A stretch of DNA of 64,000 bases, taken from assembly GCF_015223355.1 (NCBI RefSeq), contig NZ_JADFFK010000014.1, positions 1-64,000 on the forward strand, read 5' to 3'. Position numbers and translations under genes: made by a program. Of the stretch, positions 1 to 8,901 are shown piece by piece. How positions within the stretch are numbered: position 1 is the stretch's first letter; each line of letters starts with the position of its first letter. Under the pieces are notes generated by a model. It was not told where the DNA came from, made no database searches, and saw nothing but the letters and a program-made list of their open reading frames with translations. Origin of the DNA: Salipiger mangrovisoli (GTDB lineage Bacteria > Pseudomonadota > Alphaproteobacteria > Rhodobacterales > Rhodobacteraceae).

Positions 1-261
1 GCCCGCCGTGGCATCCTGATCAGACCCGGACCTCTCCGAAGGTCGACGCTCCTACACCACGCGCGGGGGCACTATCGACCCTCGGCGCCCACGGCCCTCA
101 GGGGCGATCGGCCTGATCATGTGTTGCTACCCTGCCGCCGCGCAAGGCGGCCGTTTGTCATGTTTGCGGCATTCAGATGAAGGCCAACATCGGCGGGGTG
201 GACGCAGGAGACATGGTTTGGATCACGCGATAGACTTCCCGGGAGGTGGAGACTCGCGGAA

Positions 262-615
262 ATGACCGTCAAACGCATCGTATCGAATATCGCAGCCTCT
301 TCACTCGAGGAGGTCAGCACGTTCTATTCGGAATTGTTCGGGCTGCGGGCTGTGATGGATCACGGCTGGATCGTGACCATGGCGTCAGACGAACTTTCCT
401 TGACGCAACTCAGCATCGCCACGGCAGGTGGCTCGGGAACCGCGGTTCCAGATCTCTCGATCGAAGTTGAGGACGTAGATGCCGTCTATCGGCGTGCCAA
501 GGCCCTTGGTCATACAATCGAATACGAACTGACTGATGAGCCATGGGGCGTCCGTCGCTTTTATCTGTTCGATCCCACCGGAAAGCTCCTCAACGTCTTG
601 TCTCACCTCGGCTGA
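262..615 (+). CDS. VOC (glyoxalase/bleomycin-resistance fold) family protein
   Basis: This 117-residue protein is the size of a single vicinal-oxygen-chelate domain. It opens with a typical beta-alpha start (residues 8-30, 'SSLEEVSTFYSELFGL' type) and ends with the common VOC tail in which 'DPTGKLLNVLSHL' supplies the last strand. VOC proteins bind a divalent metal and act as lyases, dioxygenases or drug-binding proteins; nothing visible here fixes the substrate. It stands alone on the plus strand, separated by about 450 bases from the converging VOC pair at 1065-2362. The ATG is preceded by a purine-rich stretch but no strong Shine-Dalgarno at ideal spacing. Family assignment is firm; function is open. 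Confidence 0.82.
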   Translation: MTVKRIVSNIAASSLEEVSTFYSELFGLRAVMDHGWIVTMASDELSLTQLSIATAGGSGTAVPDLSIEVEDVDAVYRRAKALGHTIEYELTDEPWGVRRFYLFDPTGKLLNVLSHLG

Positions 616-1064
616 GCGACGCCCAGATGGGCTCGGCGCCGACTTAGGGCGGAGCAGAGAGCAGTTGCTCATGGAGGACCCAAGCGTTCGGCACTGAGGG
701 AGCATTTGGGACGTTCGCCGTTTCGCCATCCGTTGCGGCGCACCTTGCCTCAACCGATCGTTCGCCGCGTCTGCAAAGCCGAGGCCGTCAGCTCAATGGG
801 GCACAGGATAGGTCTTGGAAAGGCGCCGAGCATGCTTTCAGGGTCCAATGGGACGTCGTGCTGCGGTAGCCTTGCCGCTCTGCGAAGCGGCCGTCGGGTT
901 TGGGCCGCTCGGGTAATGCCCTCAGTCGGCAAGGGGGCCGACGCGGGATGTTCGCGCATGGTCGCAACCATCGCGCAGCTGTTCGCCTTCCTGTCACCCT
1001 ACCGCCGGGCATGCGCGCTCTTTCTGGCGGCCCGTGCGCCGGGTCTCCGCCCTTTAGCGACAGC
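616..1064. other. Gap with no recognisable gene
   Basis: About 450 bases between two convergent VOC genes. Open frames exist on both strands but their translations are arginine/proline-rich, as expected for shadow frames in GC-rich DNA, and resemble no family I know. I see no clear terminator. Confidence 0.5.
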
Positions 1065-1850
1065 CTACGAGGTTCTTTTGCCGATGAGAGCGAGCACCGC
1101 GCCCTGCGGGTCGCGGGCGTTGAGGATGAACTCGCCGCCCGGGATGACCTGAGGACCCATCAGCATCTCGCCGCCATTCGCCACGATGTATGCAGCTGCC
1201 TTGTCGATGTCGGCGACGCGGAAATAGAACAGCCACTGCGACGGCATGTCGCCGGAGGACATCATCGCGCCGAGGAACGAGGCGTGGGGCGGGTTGCGGA
1301 GCATGTCGTAGGAGCCGGCCGGGCCCATGTCCATACTGTCGGCCTTCTCCCAGCCGAAGCAGTCCGCGTAGACCTCGAGCGCCGCGCCGGGGTCCGTGGT
1401 GCGCAGCTCGTTCCAGGCGCAATGGCCCTCGCGCGGGGCATCCTGCGCGAAGGCCTGGCTTGCCTCGTCCGAGGCACCGTGCATGAGGTAGATCGGCGCG
1501 CCCTGCGGGTCGTGCAGCAGCGCCATGCGTCCGACCCCCTCCATGGTCACCGGCTCCATGATCACGCGGCCGCCGTGCCGAACCATGTCCCGCGTCGATG
1601 CATCGACGTCGTCGACCCCGATATAGCCGGCCCACATGGTCTGCGCCCCGGCCTCGCAGGCCTCGGCGGGCAGTCCGAACAGCCCGCCGGCCTGCGGCCC
1701 GACCCTGGAGAAGATACGGTAATCCATCCCGCCGCCGGACCCCGCGGGCTCGAAGGACCAGCCGAGCAGCCCTGCGTAGAAGGCCTGCGACGCGTCCGGC
1801 TCGCGGCTCATCAGCTCGTACCAGATGAAATCGCCATGATGGTTGGGCAT
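1065..1850 (-). CDS. Two-domain VOC family protein
   Basis: A 261-residue protein made of two tandem VOC modules. The first (about residues 1-125) begins 'GDFIWYELMSREPDASQAFY', the second (about 130-255) repeats the pattern with 'CAWNELRTTDPGAALEVY'. This is the length and layout of the YdcJ/27-kDa 'hydroxylase-like' VOC group often annotated as glyoxalase-like. I chose the ATG at 1850 because an AAAGGAA ribosome-binding site lies at good spacing; a TTG seven codons earlier would overlap that site. It follows the 1928-2362 VOC gene by about 77 bases on the same strand, so the two are probably co-transcribed and controlled by the divergent HxlR regulator. Substrate unknown. Confidence 0.85.
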   Translation of the reverse strand: MPNHHGDFIWYELMSREPDASQAFYAGLLGWSFEPAGSGGGMDYRIFSRVGPQAGGLFGLPAEACEAGAQTMWAGYIGVDDVDASTRDMVRHGGRVIMEPVTMEGVGRMALLHDPQGAPIYLMHGASDEASQAFAQDAPREGHCAWNELRTTDPGAALEVYADCFGWEKADSMDMGPAGSYDMLRNPPHASFLGAMMSSGDMPSQWLFYFRVADIDKAAAYIVANGGEMLMGPQVIPGGEFILNARDPQGAVLALIGKRTS

Positions 1851-1927
1851 CTTTGCGTTCCTTTCGGTCAAGGTGGGTCGTGCGGTGGCACGGGCAGGGC
1901 CGGATGGCCCGCCCTGCGCCCCGGCGG

Positions 1928-2362
1928 TCAGTCCGCCTCGGACATGGCGGCCGGGCCCTCAGCCGCGGCTTCGGCGCTCATCCACATCGGCTCCCAGATG
2001 TGCCCGTCGGGGTCGGCGAAGCTGCGCCCGTACATAAAGCCGTGATCCTGCTTCGGCGTGGGGTCGAGCGTGCCGCCCGCCTCGCCCGCGGCCTCGGTGA
2101 TGGCATCGACCGCCGCGGCACTGTCGCGGCTGATGCAGAGCAGCACCTGCGCCTCGGTCCGGGCATCGACGCGCCGCCTGTCGGTGAAGGTTGCCCAGAA
2201 CTCGTGGGTGAGCAGCATCACGTGGATCGTCTCGGACAGGGTCATCGCCGCGGCCTTGTCGTTGGTGAATCGCGGTTCGTTGCGGAACCCGATCGCCTCG
2301 TAAAACCGCTTGGCGCGGTCAAGGTCGGCAACCGGCAGGTTGATGAAGATCATCTGTGACAT
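1928..2362 (-). CDS. VOC family protein (glyoxalase-like)
   Basis: A 144-residue single VOC domain beginning 'MIFINLPVADLDRAKRFYEA', the hallmark of the PhnB/YaeR-like 'lactoylglutathione lyase-related' group. The C-terminal half carries 'DHGFMYGRSFADPDGHIWEP', where the terminal Glu is the usual metal ligand. The start is supported by an AGGAGGAAG Shine-Dalgarno just upstream of the ATG. It is the first gene of a minus-strand pair and is divergent from the HxlR regulator, whose operator-like repeats lie in the shared 65-base promoter region. A detoxification or antibiotic-resistance role is possible from the family but cannot be read from sequence. Confidence 0.87.
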   Translation of the reverse strand: MSQMIFINLPVADLDRAKRFYEAIGFRNEPRFTNDKAAAMTLSETIHVMLLTHEFWATFTDRRRVDARTEAQVLLCISRDSAAAVDAITEAAGEAGGTLDPTPKQDHGFMYGRSFADPDGHIWEPMWMSAEAAAEGPAAMSEAD

Positions 2363-2411
2363 CTGGCTTCCTCCTGAGCTGAGTCTGATGTGGACAGGCT
2401 AGGGGTGATGA

Positions 2412-2447
2412 GTTACAAATAGCAACCATGAAGTTACAAAAAGAAAC
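2412..2447. promoter_or_regulatory. Tandem operator-like repeats at the hxlR start codon
   Basis: GTTACAAATAGCAAC (2412-2426) and GTTACAAAAAGAAAC (2433-2447) are two imperfect palindromes of the form GTTrC-n5-GnAAC. Their centres are 21 bp apart, two helical turns. The regulator ATG (2428) sits between them, so binding would directly block the regulator gene and could also act on the divergent VOC pair. HxlR-type proteins bind such short dyads as dimers; that this HxlR binds here is inference. Confidence 0.6.
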
Positions 2448-3114
2448 TGATGAGCGGAAAAGCCCCCACGGTCGCTGGTACGCCGATGCCTGCGGCACCG
2501 CCTTCGGGCTCGAGATCCTGGGCGAACGCTGGGCGCTGCTCATCGTGCGCGAGCTCATGTTCGGGCCGCGCCGCTTCTCGGACCTGCGCGCAAGCCTGCC
2601 GGGGATCAGCGCCAAGGTGCTGACCGAGCGGCTCGCGGGGCTCGAGGCCAGCGGCGTGCTGCGGCGCGAGACGGCCCCCGAGCCCGCGCCAGCGCAACTC
2701 TACGGGTTGACGCGCTGGGGGTACGCGGCCGAGCCGATCCTCCAGGAACTCGGCCGCTGGGCCGCCGCCTCGCCGCTGCATGATCCGACCCTTCCGCTGT
2801 CACCGGTTTCCTTCATGCTCTCGCTGCGCACCATGTTCGACGCCGGGGCCGCAGGGGGACTTGCGGCAACCGCGGTGTTCGCGATCGGCTCCGCGCGCTT
2901 CACCGCGCGGCTCGGGGATGGGGTGCTGCCCGTCGCGCGCGGCGAGACCGAGGATCCGGACCTGCGCTTCGAAGCGGGCAGCGGAGCCGCGCTGGCCGCC
3001 GTGTTCTACGGCGGCGCGCCGCCCGATGCGGTAGGCGTCGTGATCCACGGCGACCCCAAGCTGGCAGCGCGTTTCGTCGGCCTGTTCACGCTGCCGGAGC
3101 CGATCCCGGACTAG
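2428..3114 (+). CDS. HxlR-type winged-helix transcriptional regulator with C-terminal extension
   Basis: A 228-residue protein. Residues about 14-105 form the HxlR winged helix ('FGLEILGERWALLIVRELMFGPRRFSDL', then 'GISAKVLTERLAGLEASGVL'). Residues 110-228 form a second domain resembling the SCP2-like sterol-carrier tail of many actinobacterial and alphaproteobacterial HxlR proteins, possibly a ligand pocket. It is divergent from the two-gene VOC unit and its start codon is bracketed by two operator-like dyads, arguing for autoregulation and control of the VOC genes. HxlR family is certain; ligand unknown. Confidence 0.9.
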   Translation: MKLQKETDERKSPHGRWYADACGTAFGLEILGERWALLIVRELMFGPRRFSDLRASLPGISAKVLTERLAGLEASGVLRRETAPEPAPAQLYGLTRWGYAAEPILQELGRWAAASPLHDPTLPLSPVSFMLSLRTMFDAGAAGGLAATAVFAIGSARFTARLGDGVLPVARGETEDPDLRFEAGSGAALAAVFYGGAPPDAVGVVIHGDPKLAARFVGLFTLPEPIPD

Positions 3115-3151
3115 GCGCCGGGACGGGCCGTCTCTGGCTAGTTGCCAAGGG

Positions 3152-4065
<914 letters not shown>

Positions 4066-4158
4066 ACGCAAACGGGCATTCGATCGCGACGCCCGCCGGA
4101 AGTCCGTCGAAGGGCCGGACGGCGGCCCCGCACCTGCAATCGCCTCGCGGCCGTCGTG

Positions 4159-4374
4159 TCAGTCGAGCATCACCGCGTAGCCCGCGATCACCGCCAGAAA
4201 CGAGGCCAGCAGGTACCCGGCGACGATCACGGTCGTGGTCGGATACTGCGGAGTGAGTGGCGCTGCCGGGGCGGAAAGGCTGCCGGCCAGAACACCGGTG
4301 CCGGCGTCGTCGTCTTGGGGATCAATGGCCATATCGGGGTCTGCTGAAGCAAGGAAGGTAGACTTTCCGAACAA
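4159..4374 (-). CDS. Hypothetical small membrane protein upstream of the B12 riboswitch
   Basis: A 71-codon frame (or about 57 from an internal ATG) with an acidic N-terminus and one clear C-terminal transmembrane segment, 'VIVAGYLLASFLAVIAGYAV', ending two residues after it. The frame ends about 95 bases before the riboswitch on the same strand. It has no HDxRH/FPCH motif, so it is not CbtB. The hydrophobic segment with a Pro-rich juxtamembrane stretch looks like real protein, but a short frame in GC-rich DNA can arise by chance. It may be a small partner of a transport or B12-related process; function unknown. Confidence 0.38.
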   Translation of the reverse strand: MFGKSTFLASADPDMAIDPQDDDAGTGVLAGSLSAPAAPLTPQYPTTTVIVAGYLLASFLAVIAGYAVMLD

Positions 4375-4663
4375 CCGGCGTCCGAGGACGGTTCCGCGCG
4401 GGAGCGGTTCTATCCGCGTGACTGCGGGTCAACCCCAGCGGCAGCCGGTGAGGGGCGATTTTCCGATGTACGCGGGACCTGAACCAGCCTGACGCGGTTC
4501 AGCCAGAGGACATCCCCATGTCCACCCGCCCAGCGAGATTTCGGAAGGCGTTCGAGCAGCCCATGACGGCAGCGCACCAGGTCCTTCGAGAGAGAGCACC
4601 CATGCCAGGTACCGTGTTGCGAGATTTAACGCATGGTGGCTGAACCACCTCAATGAGGCTGGC
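4375..4663. other. Gap; possible structured RNA on the minus strand
   Basis: No gene recognised. On the minus strand (about 4440-4530) there are nested inverted repeats, for example GTGGACATGGGGATGTCC followed by CTGAACC...GGTTCAG, then GC-rich complementary runs leading into the small membrane-protein frame. It matches no riboswitch class I can name. Confidence 0.3.
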
Positions 4664-4959
4664 TCACGACCGGATGGTGGCGGCGGGGTTGCCCGGAGAT
4701 GTGACATATGTTGGCGCGCCGCATTCGGGGCAGAAGGCGCGACGCTTTTCATTGCCGAAGTCGCCGACCGCGGACCATATCCAAGGTGTGCCCTCCACCG
4801 TCACCGGGTCTGGGTCCGCAAAAACCCCGTAGGAACAGCGCCGGTGCCGGACCGTGTCTGGCACTGCTTGCACTGACAATGCAGTTCGGCCACCGGATCG
4901 CCTTTCGTTTCGTAGCGGACAGCGCCGCCGGTGCATCCTCCTGCATGGTTCGGAGTCAT
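4664..4959 (-). pseudogene. Broken GFA (glutathione-dependent formaldehyde-activating-like) family gene
   Basis: The start is read in one frame as 'GGCTGGAVRYETKGD...HCQCKQCQTRSG', the classic GFA zinc-binding opening with CxC-x2-C. After about 4840 the homology continues in another frame as 'SAVGDFGNEKRRAFCPECGAPTY', the second zinc site with CPECG. A frameshift therefore interrupts the gene around 4830-4845. It also stops soon after 'CGAPTYVTSPGNPAATIRS', short of the roughly 130 residues usual for the family. It sits 31 bases downstream of the ArsR-SRPBCC gene on the same strand, so it was probably the second gene of that operon. Sequencing error could explain the frameshift but not the early end. 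Confidence 0.75.
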
Positions 4960-4990
4960 GGGCTCTCCGGTTTCGTTTGGCGCGTGTGTT

Positions 4991-5782
4991 TCAAAGGTCG
5001 AGGCCTTGGCCGGTCTCAAGGAAGGACTTCATGCTCGACAGGACGAGGGGCCAGCCCTTGCCGATGCCCTTTTCCATGCCACTGCCGGGCTGCAGTTGGT
5101 CGTGGGTGACGGTGAGCTTGACCATCCCGCCGTCGGCCTCTTCAATTTCAAAGGTTACACGGCTTTCCTCGTCGGGATCGCCGTCCTTGGAGGCGGCTGA
5201 CCAAGTGATAACCAACCGGTGCGGCGGGGCGGTCTCGACAACCTTGCCGACGATCTCGACAGGGCGGTCCTCGTTCGTGCGGATGTGTTCCCACCTTGCG
5301 CCCGGCGTCCATTCCGACACGTTTTCGTGGCCCCAATAGCGGCGGGCGATATCGGGAGTCGTGATCGCCTCGTAGATCTTGTCCGGCGTGGTGCGGATAT
5401 AGGTCACGTAGACGAAGCTTGCTGACTTATCGGTCATGTCTGTTCCTCTCGGGTTTTCGAGTTCTTGCTTCAGGTCGTACAGGAGCGTGAGCCGATCCTG
5501 TTCGAACTTCCGGACCCACCGCTCGTAGACGTCGTGCAAAGGAACCGGGTTGATGAAGTGGAGCTTCTCGCGTCCGCGCCGGACCGTGCTGATCAGGTTC
5601 GCCTCCTCGAGCAGTCCCAGATGTTGGGCCACCGATTGACGCGCCATGTCCAAGTCTTCGCAAAGCTCGCCCAAGGATTGGCCGTTCTTCCCATAGAGGC
5701 GGTCGAGCAACCTCCGACGGCTCGGGTCACCAAGCGCCTTGAACACCTTGTCGTCTTCCACTGGCCTCTCCATCACACTCAC
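4991..5782 (-). CDS. ArsR-family HTH regulator fused to an SRPBCC (AHSA1-like) domain
   Basis: A 263-residue fusion. Residues 1-105 are an ArsR-type winged helix ('VFKALGDPSRRRLLDRL', 'ARQSVAQHLGLLEEANLI'). Residues 118-263 are an AHSA1-like SRPBCC domain ('SASFVYVTYIRTTPDKIYEAI', 'VTHDQLQPGSGMEKGIGKGWP'). The usual arrangement has these as two adjacent genes that overlap at the ATG; here the reading frame is continuous through 'RGTDMTDKSASF', so it looks like a genuine gene fusion. The SRPBCC pocket may bind the effector. A tandem palindrome just upstream is a likely operator for autoregulation. No metal-binding Cys pair typical of ArsR/SmtB sensors is seen. Confidence 0.9.
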   Translation of the reverse strand: MSVMERPVEDDKVFKALGDPSRRRLLDRLYGKNGQSLGELCEDLDMARQSVAQHLGLLEEANLISTVRRGREKLHFINPVPLHDVYERWVRKFEQDRLTLLYDLKQELENPRGTDMTDKSASFVYVTYIRTTPDKIYEAITTPDIARRYWGHENVSEWTPGARWEHIRTNEDRPVEIVGKVVETAPPHRLVITWSAASKDGDPDEESRVTFEIEEADGGMVKLTVTHDQLQPGSGMEKGIGKGWPLVLSSMKSFLETGQGLDL

Positions 5783-5788
5783 CTCATC

Positions 5789-5833
5789 ATGCAGGTAAAT
5801 GCCTGCATGTCAAGTACAGGTATTTACCTGCAT
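5789..5833. promoter_or_regulatory. Tandem palindromic operator upstream of the ArsR-SRPBCC gene
   Basis: Two near-palindromes, CAGGTAAATGCCTG and CAGGTATTTACCTG, form a larger inverted repeat with 12-bp arms (ATGCAGGTAAAT at 5789-5800 and ATTTACCTGCAT at 5822-5833). It lies 7-50 bases before the ArsR-SRPBCC ATG, the usual place for an ArsR repressor operator. Confidence 0.75.
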
Positions 5834-5987
5834 GACGGAACCAGGTGGTCCAAGTGTTTTGGGTCGCCGCGCTTCGACGCGAGCTGGACTCCTTCAGTGC
5901 ACAATGGGCTGTGCACTTGTGGGAGCTGCCAGGCGAGCTGACGCGCGAGTTTGTGTTGGCGGGCGTCGAGGGCCCGCCAGGTTCGTT

Positions 5988-6992
5988 TCATACGGGCTGC
6001 GGCGAGAGTGCGGTCTCAGCAGATCTCTTGGGCGAACTTTTCGGCGTGATCTTGGCAATGCGCATGCCGAGACGCGCGAGCAGCGCGGCGTCTTCGCTCG
6101 CGGACGGATTTCCGGTAGTCAGCAACTGCTCCCCCACGAAGATCGAGTTTGCGCCCGCCAAGAGGCACAGCGCCTGCAATTCGTCGCTCATCCCGGTGCG
6201 CCCGGCCGAGAGCCGCACAACTGAGCGGGGCATGAGTATCCGTGCAAGCGCCACCGCGCGGACCAAGGCGAAGGGATCGACCTTCTTGGCGCGCTCTTGG
6301 ACCGGCACGCCGTCGACGGCATTCCATAGGTTCACCGGCACGCTCTGGGGGTGTTCGGGCAGAGTGGCAAGCGTAACCAGCATGGCGATCCGATCCTCTT
6401 CGGCCTCGCCCATCCCGAGGATCCCACCGCAGCAGACCCGGATCCCGCCCTTGCGGACACGGGCGAGAGTCTCCAGTCGGTCCTCCATCGTCCTGGTCGT
6501 GGCGATCTGCGAGTAATAGGCGGGAGAGGTGTCGATGTTGTGGTTGTAGAAATCGAGTCCGGCTTCCTTCAACCGCGTTACCTGCTCCGGGCTCAGCATA
6601 CCCAGCGTCATGCAGGTCTCGAGGCCGAGCTCGGCCACTCCCTGAACCATCTCGCAAAGATGATCCATGTCGCGGTCCTTGGGGCCGCGCCATGCTGCCC
6701 CCATGCAGAAGCGCTGCGCCCCGGCCTCCTTGGCCCGCTTCGCGGCGGCAAGGACCGCCTCTGTGCCCATCAGTTTGCTTGCCTTCACGCCTGTGTCGTA
6801 GTGCGCCGACTGCGAGCAATAGCCGCAATCCTCCGGGCAGCCGCCGGTCTTGATCGACAGCAGGCTGGCGGTCTCGATCTCGGTGGGGTCGAAATGGGCA
6901 CGGTGCGCGGCCTGCGCCTGAGCGATGATCTCGGGGAAAGGGAGGGCATGGATCGCACGCGCCTCTTCCATCGTCCAGTCCGTGCGGATCAT
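5988..6992 (-). CDS. bioB: Biotin synthase BioB
   Basis: A 334-residue radical-SAM enzyme that inserts sulfur into dethiobiotin. The radical-SAM cysteines are C52, C56 and C59 in '[16 protein letters not shown]'. Further BioB signatures include '[16 protein letters not shown]', 'YNHNIDTSP', '[10 protein letters not shown]' and 'VRLSAGR' (Arg-bearing [2Fe-2S] site). It overlaps the bioY stop by ATGA, so it is translationally coupled to the transporter. The locus has no bioF/A/D genes; a BioR box upstream of bioY implies biotin-responsive repression. Confidence 0.97.
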   Translation of the reverse strand: MIRTDWTMEEARAIHALPFPEIIAQAQAAHRAHFDPTEIETASLLSIKTGGCPEDCGYCSQSAHYDTGVKASKLMGTEAVLAAAKRAKEAGAQRFCMGAAWRGPKDRDMDHLCEMVQGVAELGLETCMTLGMLSPEQVTRLKEAGLDFYNHNIDTSPAYYSQIATTRTMEDRLETLARVRKGGIRVCCGGILGMGEAEEDRIAMLVTLATLPEHPQSVPVNLWNAVDGVPVQERAKKVDPFALVRAVALARILMPRSVVRLSAGRTGMSDELQALCLLAGANSIFVGEQLLTTGNPSASEDAALLARLGMRIAKITPKSSPKRSAETALSPQPV

Positions 6993-7546
6993 GCGAAGCG
7001 CCCTTTCAGGCGGTCCGCCGCTGAGACGAGTGTCGCGGCCAGCGCGACTTTCAGCAAATCAGCAAGAACAAATGGCGTGAGGCCGGTTCCGAGAAGCTTC
7101 GGGGCCGAGACAAAGAGTGCGAGCCAGGCGAGGCCGACCGCATAGACCAGGGCAAGGCCCGCGATCATCGCCGAGGCCATGCCGAGCCAGCCACGGCCCT
7201 GTGCAAGTGTACCGATGAGCGGCGTCGCGAGCAGGTATCCGGCGAGGTAGCCGCCGGTTGGGCCCGCCATGTAGGCGAGACCGATGCCGCGTTCCGGTGT
7301 GCCCGAAAAGACCGGCAGCCCGAGCGCGCCCGCGCCGAGATAGGTCATCATGGCAGCAAGGCCGAGCCGCGGCCCCAGTCCCGCCGCGACGAGGAAGATC
7401 GCCAGCGTATGCAGGGTCATCGGAACCGGCCAGAAGGGGATCTGGACCTTGGCCCCGATCGTGATCAGCGCGGCACCGGCAAGGGCAAGCACGAGGCTGC
7501 GCCATAGCGGCAGGCCATGCGCGTGCGTGGGTGTCAGGGGTGTCAT
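6989..7546 (-). CDS. bioY: Biotin transporter BioY (S component)
   Basis: A polytopic membrane protein of about 185 residues with the BioY signature '[23 protein letters not shown]' region and '[13 protein letters not shown]'. BioY is the substrate-specific component of an energy-coupling-factor biotin transporter and can also work alone. I chose the ATG at 7546 ('[11 protein letters not shown]'), preceded by a GAAAGGCTC-type purine stretch; an earlier ATG at 7585 is possible. It is followed by bioB with a 4-base overlap and preceded by a BioR operator. No bioMN genes are adjacent. Confidence 0.93.
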   Translation of the reverse strand: MTPLTPTHAHGLPLWRSLVLALAGAALITIGAKVQIPFWPVPMTLHTLAIFLVAAGLGPRLGLAAMMTYLGAGALGLPVFSGTPERGIGLAYMAGPTGGYLAGYLLATPLIGTLAQGRGWLGMASAMIAGLALVYAVGLAWLALFVSAPKLLGTGLTPFVLADLLKVALAATLVSAADRLKGRFA

Positions 7547-7619
7547 CGAAAGGCTCTCCTCGGGTGGTTGGATGATGAACATCAAACTCGAGCAGAGAGC
7601 GGTTTCGAAACAACTCAGA

Positions 7620-7629
7620 TTATAGATAA
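7620..7629. promoter_or_regulatory. BioR operator TTATAGATAA
   Basis: TTATAGATAA matches the known alphaproteobacterial BioR palindrome (TTATMTATAA-type). It abuts the stop codon of the GntR gene (7630) and precedes bioY by about 75 bases, so it should repress the bioYB unit when biotin is plentiful. Confidence 0.88.
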
Positions 7630-8292
7630 TTATCCCAAAATATCGTAGGTATCTGTGAGAGTTGCATTTTTTCTTGCCGGCTTGCGCTTGCCGATCCAGC
7701 CGACGTGCCGTGCCAGGACGGTGCAGGCCAAGTCGACCTGCCCCTTCCGCAACGCCTCGAGGATGGCCCGATGGTCATGATCGGTGCGCGCCTCCCAGTC
7801 CCGTCGCCAGGCGGCGAAGAGGAAGCGTGCGCTGGCAGCATGTAGATCATCGATGCTGCGCAGAAGACGGGGCATCTGACAGGGCGACAGGATGAGCCTG
7901 TGGAAATGCCGGTTCGCGGCCTCCCAGTCTCGGACATTGCAGGCGCGGTCGCCCTGCCGTGTGACCGCATCAGCCTCGGCCAGGATCGCGCGGGTCATTT
8001 TGGGCGCGGCATTGCGCAGCGCCAACACTTCGAGACTGGCCCGCATCTCCGCGACCTCTCTCAGCTCGGCAACATCGAAATCTGTTACGCGGTATCCCCG
8101 GCGCAGTTCGCTCTCAGCAAGTCCCTGCGCCTCCAGCGAACGGAAGGCCTCTCGGACGGGCACATGGCTGGCCTGAAATTCGACGGCGATATGGTCCTGC
8201 CGAAGCCGGGCGCCGGGCGGAATGGCCCCGGAGATGATCCGATCCGCGAGCACCCGCGCAATGCGCGCGGACTGGGTTTCTTTGCGTGTCAT
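7630..8292 (-). CDS. bioR: GntR/FCD-family biotin regulator BioR
   Basis: A 220-residue FadR-subfamily GntR protein. The N-terminal winged helix runs about residues 7-75 ('ARIARVLADRIISGAIPPGARL', 'VPVREAFRSLEAQGLAE') and an FCD effector domain follows ('LREVAEMRASLEVLAL', 'NRHFHRLIL'). FCD proteins often bind a metal/ligand through His and Asp residues such as the 'NRHFH' His. Identity as BioR rests on family, adjacency to bioYB and the BioR box between them. I placed the start at ATG 8292 ('MTRKETQSARIARVL'), because the upstream in-frame extension looks non-coding. A degraded copy of its 5' end occurs near 12.3-12.5 kb. Confidence 0.9.
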   Translation of the reverse strand: MTRKETQSARIARVLADRIISGAIPPGARLRQDHIAVEFQASHVPVREAFRSLEAQGLAESELRRGYRVTDFDVAELREVAEMRASLEVLALRNAAPKMTRAILAEADAVTRQGDRACNVRDWEAANRHFHRLILSPCQMPRLLRSIDDLHAASARFLFAAWRRDWEARTDHDHRAILEALRKGQVDLACTVLARHVGWIGKRKPARKNATLTDTYDILG

Positions 8293-8629
8293 GCCAGACC
8301 CATAGCGCGGCGGCGAACGCTGTGCCATGCGCTGCATGGCGCAGCCCCGCTGCCGTGCCGCGACGCTCCCGGCCCTCGGCTGCCCTTGGCCAGCTCGCCT
8401 GTCGCTACGGGGCACTTTCCCGAGCCGGACATGCATGGAGGCGCGCAACGGAGTCAGAAGGTCCAAGGTCGGAAGAGCGCAGTAAGCGAGCTCTAGCTGC
8501 GGTCTCGGCTGATCTCCGGCCAACTTGCCCAGCCCCCGTTGGTATCTTGAAAATCTTGGCAGAATCCTCCTGACCGGTGAGGGGACTGCGGTTTTCGTGC
8601 GCTGCTGATTGGCGAAAGAAGCGCAACCT
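8293..8629. other. Gap upstream of bioR with no recognisable gene
   Basis: About 340 bases between bioR and the LysR remnant. I see no coding signature, only open frames of skewed composition. Confidence 0.45.
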
Positions 8630-8899
8630 GAAGTGCGTCTTGAGTGCATCTGCAAGTTGCGGGATCCCGGAGTCAGCTATCGCGGAGGCATGGCGCGACA
8701 CGCGAATGTCAGGGCGTCCTGTGCTGCGCCGGACAGGGTTTCCCGGCGGTAGACTGCGGAGACCTCGAGAGGGGGCGCCGACCCAAATCATGGGGAACTG
8801 CCCCAGTGGAGCCAGCTTCAGGTCGGGGTGTGCCGTGTCGGTCGAGAGGAAGGCAAGATCGAGCTGACCCGTCGCCAGATTCTTGAGCAAAGTCGCGCT
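8630..8899 (-). pseudogene. LysR-family regulator remnant (effector domain fragment)
   Basis: In one minus-strand frame, 'LLKNLATGQLDLAFLSTDTA' followed by 'LAPLGQFPMIWVGAP' is the classic LysR substrate-binding segment (…L..G.LDLA…L…WV…P). The fragment continues to about 'LADALKTHFR' and then loses similarity. There is no start codon context or HTH domain, so it is a decayed piece about 90 codons long. It abuts the plus-strand arylsulfatase remnant, suggesting a recombination junction near 8895. Confidence 0.6.
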
Positions 8900-8901
8900 C
8901 T

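Noticed and set aside
1-261. A frame open from the window start to about 177
   Set aside because: No conserved segment and too short to judge as the end of a truncated gene.
4159-4374. CbtB cobalt transporter subunit
   Set aside because: The characteristic C-terminal HDxRH/FPCH metal motif is absent.
5958-5978. GGCGGGC...GCCCGCC hairpin after bioB
   Set aside because: Only a 7-bp stem and no U-tract on the minus strand, so it is not a convincing terminator.
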